Below the pieces are notes generated by a model, which saw nothing but the letters and a program-made list of their open reading frames with translations, made no database searches and was not told where the DNA came from. Shown here piece by piece: positions 43,317 to 51,814 of a DNA stretch of 64,000 nucleotides. The stretch comes from Pseudomonadota bacterium (GTDB taxonomy: Bacteria > Pseudomonadota > Gammaproteobacteria > Xanthomonadales > Ahniellaceae). The stretch is from assembly GCA_022843465.1 (NCBI GenBank), contig JALHNO010000018.1, positions 1-64,000 on the forward strand, given 5' to 3'. Each line of letters starts with the position of its first letter. Positions within the stretch are counted from its first letter, which is position 1. Made by a program: the position numbers and the translations under genes.

Positions 43317-44195
43317 TCAGTTCAGATTGCTGGCTGCGGCCGGCGCACTTGCGCCCGCGGCTGCGATATTGGATGTCGGCAGACTGTTCGCCTGCTGCGC
43401 CACCAGCCATTGATCGAACTCGGCCTTGGGTTTGACCTCGACGACGATCGGCATGAAGCCGTGGTCCTTGCCGCACAGCTCGGCGCACTGGCCGCGATAG
43501 ATTCCGGGCTTGGACACGCGGGTCCAGCTGTCGTTGATGATGCCGGGGATGGCGTCCTGCTTCCAGCCGAGCGCCGGCACCCACCAGGCATGGATCACGT
43601 CCTCGGCGGTGATCACGAAGCGCACCTTGGTGTCGGCCGGTATTACCAGCGGACGGTCCACATCGAGCAGGTAGTTGTCGACGCTGTAGGGATCGACACC
43701 CGAACCAATCCGGCGCGCTTCATCGCTGTCGCGCTTGAGCGAGCTCATGAAGTTGATGTCGGTACCGACGTACTCGTAGCGCCATTTCCACTGGTAGCCG
43801 GTCACCTTGATCGTGAGTTCGGAATTCGCCGTATCCGCTGAATTGAGCATCACCTTGGTTGCCGGCCAGGCCATGGCAATCAGGATCAGGGTGGGGACAA
43901 CGGTCAGGACCACTTCGACCGCGGTGTTGTGGCTCCACTTGGCGGCAACCGCGCCCTTGGACTTGCGGAACTTCCACATCGCATAAAACATCATGCCGAA
44001 CACGATCGCGCCGATCGCACAGCAGATCAAGAAGGCGATCATGTGCAGGTCGTAGGCCGATTGGCTGGTCTGGGTGACGCCCTTGCCCAGATTGAGCTGC
44101 CAGCGATGAGGCGCTTCGGCCCAGCTCGCTGCACTCACTGCCAGCGCGGCGAGCGCAAGCCCCAGACGGGTGTGCCAGTTCTTGGTCTGCATCAT
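43317..44195 (-). CDS. ctaC: Cytochrome c oxidase subunit II
   Basis: Accepts electrons from cytochrome c at the CuA site. 292 residues: a signal peptide (about 1-26), two membrane helices (about 50-75 and 92-112), then the CuA cupredoxin domain with C-x-E-L-C-G-x2-H-x2-M. There is no fused C-terminal cytochrome c domain. The start codon overlaps the stop of a decayed DUF2244 frame (TGATG), a relic of coupling. Confidence 0.97.
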   Translation of the reverse strand: MMQTKNWHTRLGLALAALAVSAASWAEAPHRWQLNLGKGVTQTSQSAYDLHMIAFLICCAIGAIVFGMMFYAMWKFRKSKGAVAAKWSHNTAVEVVLTVVPTLILIAMAWPATKVMLNSADTANSELTIKVTGYQWKWRYEYVGTDINFMSSLKRDSDEARRIGSGVDPYSVDNYLLDVDRPLVIPADTKVRFVITAEDVIHAWWVPALGWKQDAIPGIINDSWTRVSKPGIYRGQCAELCGKDHGFMPIVVEVKPKAEFDQWLVAQQANSLPTSNIAAAGASAPAAASNLN

Positions 44196-44507
44196 TGTTT
44201 CCGTTCCAATCCGGTCAGGCCGGGGCCAGCTTTGAGTTCATCCAGTGCCTGCCGCATGGTATCGGCAAGCGCCTTGCATTCGTCTTCGGCCAGAAGGCGC
44301 CGATCTCCACCGTGCGGCCAACGGGCCACAGCAACCCTCGATCCCCAGCCCGCCAGAACACTGCGATCGCCGGGCCCAGCATGCCAGTCTCCAGCGCCGC
44401 CAGGGCGACGCAAATACCCAGCCGTGCGCAGCGATCCAGGCTGCGACCGGCAGCAACAACAGCGCAATGACGTGTACCGGATCAACCAACTGCCCGAACC
44501 GGGGCAC
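44192..44507 (-). pseudogene. Decayed DUF2244 membrane protein gene
   Basis: Three short pieces in three frames line up with one DUF2244-type protein: a membrane helix (VIALLLLPVAAWIAAHGWVF, ending near 44405), then LETGMLGPAIAVFWRAGDR with GRTVEIGAF (about 44409-44293), then LAEDECKALADTMRQAL to a stop at 44194. One lost C near 44290 would explain the second frame change, and about 60 residues of the middle domain are gone. The stop still overlaps the ctaC start. DUF2244 genes commonly precede ctaC. Confidence 0.55.
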
Positions 44508-44594
44508 GCTGTGGCCTCTGACAGAGACGCCACCCCGGACCACCTTGGAGGACGAGACGCAGGACCCACGACCGCACCGTGCTGCCAGCGCTCC

Positions 44595-44624
44595 ATGATA
44601 GCGGCGCGCTCGCCTGAGCGGCAA
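44595..44624 (-). promoter_or_regulatory. Promoter of the cytochrome oxidase operon
   Basis: On the minus strand: -35 TTGCCG (44619-44624), 18-bp spacer, -10 TATCAT (44595-44600; five of six). It is upstream of the DUF2244 remnant, so the oxidase transcript carries the dead gene as a leader of nearly 400 nt. Confidence 0.5.
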
Positions 44625-44643
44625 CCGCTGGCTGGCGCCTGCC

Positions 44644-46491
44644 TCAGATCGCGGCAAAGCGTTCCGCGCGCGCCATGGTGGCACTCAGCCGTTCGAGTTG
44701 CGGCTCGATCAGGCCGGCGTGGCGCCGCCATTTCTCCGGACCAGGCTGTGAAATTGTATGCCGCGCCAGCGGCAGGCTGCCGGAAATCGGCTGATCCCAG
44801 CCCAGACCCACCTGGGTACAGACACGGGCGATCTCGGCAGCTGGGTCAGCGACCAGGCGATCATAGCGGGCGATGACCAGGCGCTCGCGCGGCAGCTCGG
44901 CCAGATCATCAAGCAACAGACGGGTCATGGTCTCCCACTGGTGCGCCACGATTTCACCCAGATCGCGGCCGCTGAGCTGACGCCAGCCCGGGGTCAGCAG
45001 CAGCGACCAGGGCAGCCCCTGCCAGCCGGGCAGATCCGGATAGGTGCGGAAGCGGCCAGACTGCCAGGCTTCGATCATGCTGCCCATGACTTCCCGCGGA
45101 TCACGATACAGGTAGACAAACACCGCCTCCTCGAACAGCGCGCGCATGAACGGAACCCGCAGCGAATTCTTTGGCGTTTTCTCCAGCATCCGAATGCGCC
45201 CCGCCGGTGGCGGCAAGCCCGCACGATCGGTCAGCGCGGCGTCGAAACGTTGCCGCAGAGCGGCTGCCACCTCCGGCGTCGCTTCGGCGGCGGTCAGCCG
45301 ATTCGAATCCAGCCCATTGCTGGTCGGGCTGAGCTCGGGCATGCCCTCGATCACCGCATGGCTCTCACCGCCGATCGTGTAGACGCCGGGCGCCCTGGCA
45401 AGTGTTTCGAACAGCAGGGTCGAACCCGAACGCGGTGAAGAGACGATGAAAATTGGCCGCTCGAAACGTGGGTCCGGCGCGCGCATTGCCGGGGCTGCCT
45501 TGGCAGCGCTGGCCAGCGACGGCGTCGGATAGTCCGAAGTGCTGACCTTGCCACCACCGGTCACCGCGACCTTGCCGACCAGGGTGAACATGGCGCTGGC
45601 AAAAAGCAGTTCATTCTGCAGGATCACCGCCTTGCCCAACTCGTTGACCTGCTGCATGTACATTTCGATCGCCTGCCGATAGGCCGGCCAGCCCTGACTG
45701 GACTCGCCGTAGGCAGCCCACAGCGCCTGCCAGTGCCGGCAGAACTGCGCCGCTGCCTGGCGCAATGCGGGCAAGGCAGGATGGGGCACGGCATCGCCGA
45801 TCAGGAACCCGATGCGCGAAGTGATTTCCCAGGGTGTCATCACCACCGGCACATTCACGGTTTCGAAGAGCAGGCGTGGCTCGAAGCCCGCGAGCGGCGC
45901 AATGCGATCCGGGCTCCAGGCACCTGAAAAGGCGCGGCCGGCATGGTCGCGTCCGCTGCCTACCAGACCCCAGAAGCGATCACCACCTACGGTATCGACG
46001 ACCAGATGGATGCGCGAATCCTCGGCGTCGTTGAGGACACGATGCTGGCGCCAGGTGTCGAAGATCCAGCACTCGCCAGCGGCCATGTTGACGTGGCTGT
46101 CACCGCATTCAAAGCGCACCGTAGGCTGGGTTACGATCGGTACGTGGATGCGCACGCGATCGGCCCAGTAGTAGCCCTGGTCGGCATGCCGGGTGACCTC
46201 GGCGTGGCCGCTCAGGCGCATCAACCGGGTCCTGCCCAGGGTCACGCCCATCGAAGCCATCACCCGCATCAGGTAAGGGCAAGCCAGCAGGGAAGCAGTA
46301 GGCCGCATGGCGCCGGCAAAATTCTCGTTGGCCGGATCGCCGTCCACCGCGATCAGCGGCAGCATCGAATTGCCCGGGAACCCCTGCGGATGCGGCATCC
46401 AGACGGATTCGCCGAGTACGGCCACCTCGGCAGCGAGCGCCGGCGCATCAAAAAGCAGCGGCAGCTGGATAAACGGTGCAGCAAGTTTCAT
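44644..46491 (-). CDS. Fusion of an aspartyl/asparaginyl beta-hydroxylase-like dioxygenase and a sulfotransferase
   Basis: A 615-residue two-domain enzyme. Residues about 1-175 form a cupin of the aspartyl/asparaginyl hydroxylase family: iron ligands H102-x-D104 and H150, and R161 for 2-oxoglutarate. Residues about 345-615 form a PAPS-dependent sulfotransferase with the 5'-phosphosulfate loop SSPRSGSTLLF (351-361) and the 3'-phosphate motif YLYRDPREV. A helical linker of about 150 residues joins them. The pairing predicts oxidation and then sulfation of one substrate. Stands alone; divergent from putA. Confidence 0.85.
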   Translation of the reverse strand: MKLAAPFIQLPLLFDAPALAAEVAVLGESVWMPHPQGFPGNSMLPLIAVDGDPANENFAGAMRPTASLLACPYLMRVMASMGVTLGRTRLMRLSGHAEVTRHADQGYYWADRVRIHVPIVTQPTVRFECGDSHVNMAAGECWIFDTWRQHRVLNDAEDSRIHLVVDTVGGDRFWGLVGSGRDHAGRAFSGAWSPDRIAPLAGFEPRLLFETVNVPVVMTPWEITSRIGFLIGDAVPHPALPALRQAAAQFCRHWQALWAAYGESSQGWPAYRQAIEMYMQQVNELGKAVILQNELLFASAMFTLVGKVAVTGGGKVSTSDYPTPSLASAAKAAPAMRAPDPRFERPIFIVSSPRSGSTLLFETLARAPGVYTIGGESHAVIEGMPELSPTSNGLDSNRLTAAEATPEVAAALRQRFDAALTDRAGLPPPAGRIRMLEKTPKNSLRVPFMRALFEEAVFVYLYRDPREVMGSMIEAWQSGRFRTYPDLPGWQGLPWSLLLTPGWRQLSGRDLGEIVAHQWETMTRLLLDDLAELPRERLVIARYDRLVADPAAEIARVCTQVGLGWDQPISGSLPLARHTISQPGPEKWRRHAGLIEPQLERLSATMARAERFAAI

Positions 46492-46773
46492 GGTTCTACT
46501 TGATCAGATCGGCCTGCGCCGAGAACTGCCAGAGTACCGTTTTCGCGCGCCGGGCTCCATTGCGCTCCCACCAGGACAGCAGCAAGGCCACCGCGGGGCC
46601 GCCTCCGCCAACGCCGTATCGCCCGCGGTTGCGGCGCCCGATCGCGCCCATCGGCGGTGCAATTGTGCAAGGACTGGGGCGGATTGACCTCGCGCATGGC
46701 GGCCCGGGCTACGGCTGAATACACTGGTGGTCCGATGCTGCCGGTTGCGGCGGCCGTAATGAGACTCCTGCGC

Positions 46774-49700
46774 ATGAGTGCCCCCGCTCCCCTGCTGACT
46801 CCGGAATTGCCCGCCACGGCAGATCCGCTCTGGGCAAAGATCACGGCCAGCTACGCCCGCGACGAAACCGAGGCCATGGCCGAACTGATCGACATCGCCC
46901 GCCTGCCAGAGGACGCCGATGCCGCCGTGCTGGCGCAGGCAGCCGATCTGGTGCGCCGGGTGCGCGAGCGCGCGCGCAACCAGAGTGCCGTCGAGAGCTT
47001 CATGCGCGAGTACGACCTTTCCTCCGAGGAAGGTGTACTGCTGATGTGTGTTGCCGAAGCCCTGCTGCGCATCCCCGACGCCGAGACCGCGGACCGGCTG
47101 ATCCGCGACAAGCTCGGTGACGCTGCCTGGGACACCCATCTGGGCAAGAGCTCTTCATTGTTCGTCAATGCCTCGACCTGGGGCCTGCTGCTGACCGGCA
47201 AATTGGTTTCACTGGGGGAAGAAACCCAGCGCAATTTTCTCGGCGCGATCAAGCGATTGGTCGCGCGCACCGGCGAACCGGTGATCCGGCTGGCCGTGCG
47301 ACAGGCGATGCGGATCATGGGCCATCAGTTCGTCATGGGCCGCACCATCGATGAAGCGCTCGATCGCTCACTCGACAAGGAAGGCCGCGCCTATCGGCAT
47401 TCGTTTGACATGCTCGGCGAGGCAGCCTTGACCCAGGCCGACGCCGATCGCTACTACCGCGCCTATGAGGCAGCCATTGATCGTATCGGCGCGCGCGGAC
47501 CCTATGCCGACATCTATGCGGCGCCTTCGATCTCGGTAAAGCTGTCCGCACTGCATCCGCGCTATGAAGTAGGCAAGCGTGCCCGCGTGCTGCAGGAACT
47601 GACGCCGCGCGTGCTGCGACTGGCGCAACTGGCGCGTGCGCGCGGTTTTGCGCTGACCATCGACGCTGAAGAGGCGGACCGGCTGGAGCTGTCGCTGGAG
47701 ATCATCGGTCGCGTGTTCCGCGATTCTTCGCTGGCGGGCTGGGACGGCTTTGGCCTGGCTGTACAGGCCTATCAGAAGCGCGCGCCGTTCGTGCTCGACT
47801 GGCTGGCCGCGCAGTGCCGCGCCGCTGGACGCAAGATGTGTGTGCGCCTGGTCAAGGGTGCCTACTGGGACTCCGAGGTCAAACGCGCCCAGGTCGATGG
47901 CCACAGCGGGTTTCCGGTGTTCACCCGCAAGCCCAATACCGATGTCAGCTATCTGGCCTGCGCGCGTCGCCTGTTCGACTATCACGATGCGATCTATCCG
48001 CAGTTCGCCACCCACAATGCGCATACGATTGCGGCGATCCGGCATTACGCTCAGGGTCGCGCCTTCGAATTCCAGCGCCTGCACGGCATGGGTGCCGATC
48101 TCTATGCCGAGGTGGTCGGCGCCGACAAGCTGGGCCTGCCCTGTCGCGTCTATGCGCCAGTCGGATCGCACGAAGATCTGCTGCCGTATCTGGTCCGGCG
48201 CCTGCTCGAGAACGGCGCCAACACCAGCTTCGTCAATCGCATTGTCGACGAGTCGCAGGAGATCGGCGACATCATCAAGGATCCGGTCGGCGTCGTGGTC
48301 GACTTCGAGAGCAAATCCCATCCGCGCATCGATACGCCGGCGCGGCTTTACGGCCAACAGCGGAACAATTCCATGGGCGTCAATCTAGCCAACGACAATG
48401 AACTCCACCAGCTCGCAGCCCAGGTCAACGCGGCGATCCGGCCCTGGCGCGCGGAACCGCTGATTCCGGGCTACCGCTCGGCAGTACAGCCAGCACCGGT
48501 CAGCGATCCCTCGGATCGGCGCCGTCAGGTCGGCAGCTGGATCGCCACCGAGGCCGCCGGTGTCGCCAAGGCGCTGGACAATGCCGTGGCCGCACAGGCG
48601 GGCTGGGATCAGACGCCTGCAGCGGCACGCGCCAAGATACTTGAGCATGCCGCCGACCAGATGGAAGCGCGGATGCCGGAGTTCATCGCGCTGTGCACAC
48701 GCGAGGCCGGCAAGACCATTGCGGATGGTGTTGCCGAAGTGCGCGAGGCCGTCGATTTCCTGCGTTACTACGCGGCGCTGGCACGCAAGCTGATGACCAC
48801 GCCGGAGACGCTGCCGGGCCCGACCGGCGAGCTCAACCAGCTCAGCCTGCATGGCCGCGGCGTCTTCGTCTGCATCAGCCCGTGGAATTTTCCGCTGGCG
48901 ATTTTCATCGGTCAGGTCGCCGCTGCCCTGGTCACCGGCAATGCAGTGATCGCCAAGCCGGCCGAGCAGACCAATCTGGTTGCGCATACAGCAGTCAAGC
49001 TGCTGCATGACTGCGGCATTCCGGAATCCGTACTGCAGCTGACGCCAGGCACTGGCGCCAATGTCGGCGCCTTGCTGACCCAGGACCCGCGCGTCGTCGG
49101 TGTCGTGTTCACCGGCTCCACCGAGACCGCGCGCCTGATCAATCGCACGCTGGCCGCGCGCGAAACCGCCATTCCGGTGCTGATCGCCGAAACCGGCGGA
49201 CAGAACGCCCTGATTGCCGACTCATCCGCGCTGCCCGAGCAGCTGGTCAAGGATGCCATCAACTCCGCATTCGGCTCGGCCGGCCAGCGCTGCTCGGCGG
49301 CGCGCGTGCTGTTCGTGCAGGAAGATATTGCCGACAAGGTGCTGGGCATGCTCGCCGGCGCGATGGAAGAACTCATCGTCGGCGACCCGGGGCTGTTGTC
49401 CACCGATGTCGGGCCGGTGATTGACGACCGCGCGCGCGCGGTGCTCGAAAAGCACTCCGAACGGATGAACCAGGAGGCGCGGCTGATCAAGCAGGTCGGT
49501 CTCGATGCCGAGAAGACCGCGCATGGCACCTTCTTCGCGCCGCGTGCCTATGAGATCCCGTCGCTGGCCACGCTCAAGCGCGAAGTGTTCGGCCCGGTGC
49601 TGCATGTGCTGCGGTTCTCCGGCAAGGACATCGACGGCGTGATTCGCCAGATCAATGACACCGGCTACGGCCTGACGCTCGGTGTGCACAGCCGGATCGA

Positions 49701-49932
49701 CTCAACCATCGAGAAAATCAGCAAGGGCGTGCGTGCCGGCAACTGCTACATCAACCGCAACATGATTGGCGCCGTGGTGGGTGTGCAGCCGTTTGGTGGC
49801 GAGGGCCTCAGCGGCACCGGACCGAAGGCTGGCGGACCGCACTATCTGCTGCGTTTCATCACCGAACGCACTTTGACCGTCAACACCACCGCCGCAGGTG
49901 GCAATGCCAGCTTGCTGACCCTTGGCGAATAG
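46774..49932 (+). CDS. putA: Bifunctional proline dehydrogenase / P5C dehydrogenase
   Basis: Oxidises proline to glutamate in two linked steps at the inner membrane. About 1052 residues: a helical N-terminal arm, the FAD-binding TIM-barrel domain (YQKRAPFVLDWL, RLVKGAYWD) and the NAD-dependent aldehyde dehydrogenase domain (ETGGQNALIADSSA with the Glu, GSAGQRCSAARVLF with the catalytic Cys near 840). There is no N-terminal ribbon-helix-helix domain, so unlike E. coli PutA it does not repress its own gene. ATG 46774 is preferred; ATG 46759 is possible. Confidence 0.96.
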   Translation: MSAPAPLLTPELPATADPLWAKITASYARDETEAMAELIDIARLPEDADAAVLAQAADLVRRVRERARNQSAVESFMREYDLSSEEGVLLMCVAEALLRIPDAETADRLIRDKLGDAAWDTHLGKSSSLFVNASTWGLLLTGKLVSLGEETQRNFLGAIKRLVARTGEPVIRLAVRQAMRIMGHQFVMGRTIDEALDRSLDKEGRAYRHSFDMLGEAALTQADADRYYRAYEAAIDRIGARGPYADIYAAPSISVKLSALHPRYEVGKRARVLQELTPRVLRLAQLARARGFALTIDAEEADRLELSLEIIGRVFRDSSLAGWDGFGLAVQAYQKRAPFVLDWLAAQCRAAGRKMCVRLVKGAYWDSEVKRAQVDGHSGFPVFTRKPNTDVSYLACARRLFDYHDAIYPQFATHNAHTIAAIRHYAQGRAFEFQRLHGMGADLYAEVVGADKLGLPCRVYAPVGSHEDLLPYLVRRLLENGANTSFVNRIVDESQEIGDIIKDPVGVVVDFESKSHPRIDTPARLYGQQRNNSMGVNLANDNELHQLAAQVNAAIRPWRAEPLIPGYRSAVQPAPVSDPSDRRRQVGSWIATEAAGVAKALDNAVAAQAGWDQTPAAARAKILEHAADQMEARMPEFIALCTREAGKTIADGVAEVREAVDFLRYYAALARKLMTTPETLPGPTGELNQLSLHGRGVFVCISPWNFPLAIFIGQVAAALVTGNAVIAKPAEQTNLVAHTAVKLLHDCGIPESVLQLTPGTGANVGALLTQDPRVVGVVFTGSTETARLINRTLAARETAIPVLIAETGGQNALIADSSALPEQLVKDAINSAFGSAGQRCSAARVLFVQEDIADKVLGMLAGAMEELIVGDPGLLSTDVGPVIDDRARAVLEKHSERMNQEARLIKQVGLDAEKTAHGTFFAPRAYEIPSLATLKREVFGPVLHVLRFSGKDIDGVIRQINDTGYGLTLGVHSRIDSTIEKISKGVRAGNCYINRNMIGAVVGVQPFGGEGLSGTGPKAGGPHYLLRFITERTLTVNTTAAGGNASLLTLGE

Positions 49933-49938
49933 AGACTC

Positions 49939-49977
49939 GAACGGCGCGCGTTCGGCTACCGATCAAGCGCGCCGTTC
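49939..49977. terminator. Bidirectional terminator candidate after putA
   Basis: GAACGGCGCGC (49939-49949) and its exact complement (49967-49977) form an 11-bp stem with a 17-base loop, 6 bp after the putA stop and before the convergent rhomboid stop. No T-tract. Confidence 0.5.
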
Positions 49978-49998
49978 CGGGGACCGGCGCGCGCTCAC

Positions 49999-50682
49999 TC
50001 AGTCATTGCGCAGCCGCCGCGCAATCGCCGGTCGCGACAGAAAAGCGAACAGCATGCCGAGGATGAATCCGGCGACATGGATCGGCCAGGCCAGCGCACT
50101 CGACTCCGGCCCGACAATGACGAACAGGAACTGGGTCAGTATCCACAGGCCAATCAGGATGCTCGCCGGCATGCGGACAAACTCGAAGTAGAAACCGAGC
50201 GGAATCACCAGCCCCAGCCGCGCCTGCGGAAACAGCGTGATATAGGCACCGACAATGGCCGACACCGCGCCGCTCGATCCAATGATGGGTCCGCTGACTT
50301 CGGCATAGACCACGGCGCCGGCGAGATTGGCGAGGGCGCCGCAGAGCAGGAACAGCGCCAGAAAACGCAGCGAGCCCAGCAGACGCTCCGAGGCAAATCC
50401 GAAGATCAGCACGAACACCAGATTGCCGATCAGGTGCGGCCAGTCGGCATGCAGGAACAGGCCGGTGAACAGGCGCTGCACTTCACGCAACCAACCGATG
50501 CCTCCGCTGTGCCAGGCCGTGACCAGGCGGGTTGGAATGGTGCCGAGCTCCGCCAGCAGACCGTTGCGTTCACTGCCGCCGCTGCGGCCCTCGAACAGGA
50601 ACAGCAGCAGACAGGCGCTGACGATCGCCAGCGTTGCCCAGGGTAAATGTCGGCGCCGACGCGTCTCGACGCGGACGAACAT
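49999..50682 (-). CDS. Rhomboid family intramembrane serine protease
   Basis: Cuts membrane helices within the bilayer. The 227-residue protein has six or seven helices with the catalytic Ser137 in GSSGAVS, the catalytic His202 in PIHVAGFILG and the conserved Asn in WPHLIGN. All active-site residues are present. It starts 3 bp after the gspB stop, so it is part of the unknown-exported-protein, gspA, gspB operon. Confidence 0.94.
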   Translation of the reverse strand: MFVRVETRRRRHLPWATLAIVSACLLLFLFEGRSGGSERNGLLAELGTIPTRLVTAWHSGGIGWLREVQRLFTGLFLHADWPHLIGNLVFVLIFGFASERLLGSLRFLALFLLCGALANLAGAVVYAEVSGPIIGSSGAVSAIVGAYITLFPQARLGLVIPLGFYFEFVRMPASILIGLWILTQFLFVIVGPESSALAWPIHVAGFILGMLFAFLSRPAIARRLRND

Positions 50683-50685
50683 GGC

Positions 50686-51738
50686 TCAGCCGCCGAGCCG
50701 CGGCAGCAGGAAATAGACGCCGCGGTATTCGATCACCACGCCGTCGGGCCGAATCTCGCGCGCCCAGAGTTCCTGACCCATCACGCCGCCCTCGTTGAGG
50801 CGTTGCCCATCGATGATGACGAATCGTCGCGCGACATCGCTGTTGTAGAAGTGCACGCTCATCTTCAGGGCCGGCAGTCCCTGGCGCTGCCCCAGGGTCA
50901 GGTCGTGGATCAGCGGAATCGTGGCCCCAGCCGGCGGCGGCGGTGCTGGCGCCGGCGCCGGCTGCGCAACGGCACTGGTCGGCGCAGCCGGGGGCGTCGG
51001 CATTGGCATCGGCGGACTCGCGGACGTCGGCCGCGGCGCCACCTGTGCTCGTTCGCGCGCACGCTTCAGGCTCTCGGCAAACTTGGCCTGTTCGCGCGCT
51101 GCCTGCTGATCCCGACTCAAGGGCGCACCATCGGCCGGGAGCTCTTCCAGCGGCGGCGGCAGGGCGGCATCGGCGGTGATGATCTGGGTTTCCGTGGTCG
51201 GCCCACGCTCGGCGAGCAGAGCCGGATTGGGCACGTACAACTCGCCGCTCTCGATCCGCCGGCGATTTTCCGGGGAGACACCCTTCATTGCGTCGAGGTC
51301 ATCCATGCTCTGCGGCAGGGGCAGCGGCTCCGGCATCGGCTTGGGGGGGCGCGCACTGGTCGGGCTCGGACCACTGCGGTTGGCGAAAGCAGCCGGCGGT
51401 CCGATCCTGGCCGCCTCCTGGCTCGCCGCTGGCTGTGCGGGAGCCGCTGCCGACGGCGCTGGCGGTTCCGCTTGAGCTTCCGCGCTGACGGCGGGCGGCG
51501 CCGACTCGTCGGCCGCAGCCGCAATCGAATCCTCCTCGCCCGTCGCTTGGTCGCCGCCGAGCAGGTCGCGATTGCTCCAGGCCGCGGCTGCAATCACCAC
51601 GATCAGCGGCAGCAAGGCCCACCAGGCCTTCGAGACCGGCTTGGGTGGTGCCCACACGGGCAGGGTGCCGAGGTGCGGTGCCTCGCCGAGGCGACGCTCA
51701 GCCTCGGATTTTTTCAGGGCTTCAAGAATCAGTGACAT
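50686..51738 (-). CDS. gspB: General secretion pathway protein B (GspB/ExeB)
   Basis: A 350-residue single-pass protein: cytoplasmic start MSLILEALKKSEAERRLG (family signature), one membrane helix (about 40-57), a very long Pro/Ala-rich periplasmic stretch, and a C-terminal T2SSB domain (ALKMSVHFYNSDVARRFVIID). With the ExeA-like ATPase it assembles the outer-membrane secretin of type II secretion on the peptidoglycan. The structural gsp genes are not in this window. The long upstream frame is gspA shadow. Confidence 0.92.
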   Translation of the reverse strand: MSLILEALKKSEAERRLGEAPHLGTLPVWAPPKPVSKAWWALLPLIVVIAAAAWSNRDLLGGDQATGEEDSIAAAADESAPPAVSAEAQAEPPAPSAAAPAQPAASQEAARIGPPAAFANRSGPSPTSARPPKPMPEPLPLPQSMDDLDAMKGVSPENRRRIESGELYVPNPALLAERGPTTETQIITADAALPPPLEELPADGAPLSRDQQAAREQAKFAESLKRARERAQVAPRPTSASPPMPMPTPPAAPTSAVAQPAPAPAPPPPAGATIPLIHDLTLGQRQGLPALKMSVHFYNSDVARRFVIIDGQRLNEGGVMGQELWAREIRPDGVVIEYRGVYFLLPRLGG

Positions 51739-51814
51739 GCACGCATTGTCCGTGTTCGGCTGGCGCAGGGAAAGCACTGCGATCTGACTTTGACCGCGAT
51801 CAAGGCATCGGCGT

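Noticed and set aside
41624-43435. 603-residue open frame on the plus strand
   Set aside because: It is exactly antisense to ctaD, with a product full of His, Gln and Asp-Arg strings typical of an antisense frame of a GC-rich gene; no domain and no ribosome site.
46492-47139. Minus-strand frames between the fusion gene and putA
   Set aside because: Arg/Gly-rich products with no conserved motif, partly antisense to putA; the 267-bp divergent gap appears to be noncoding.
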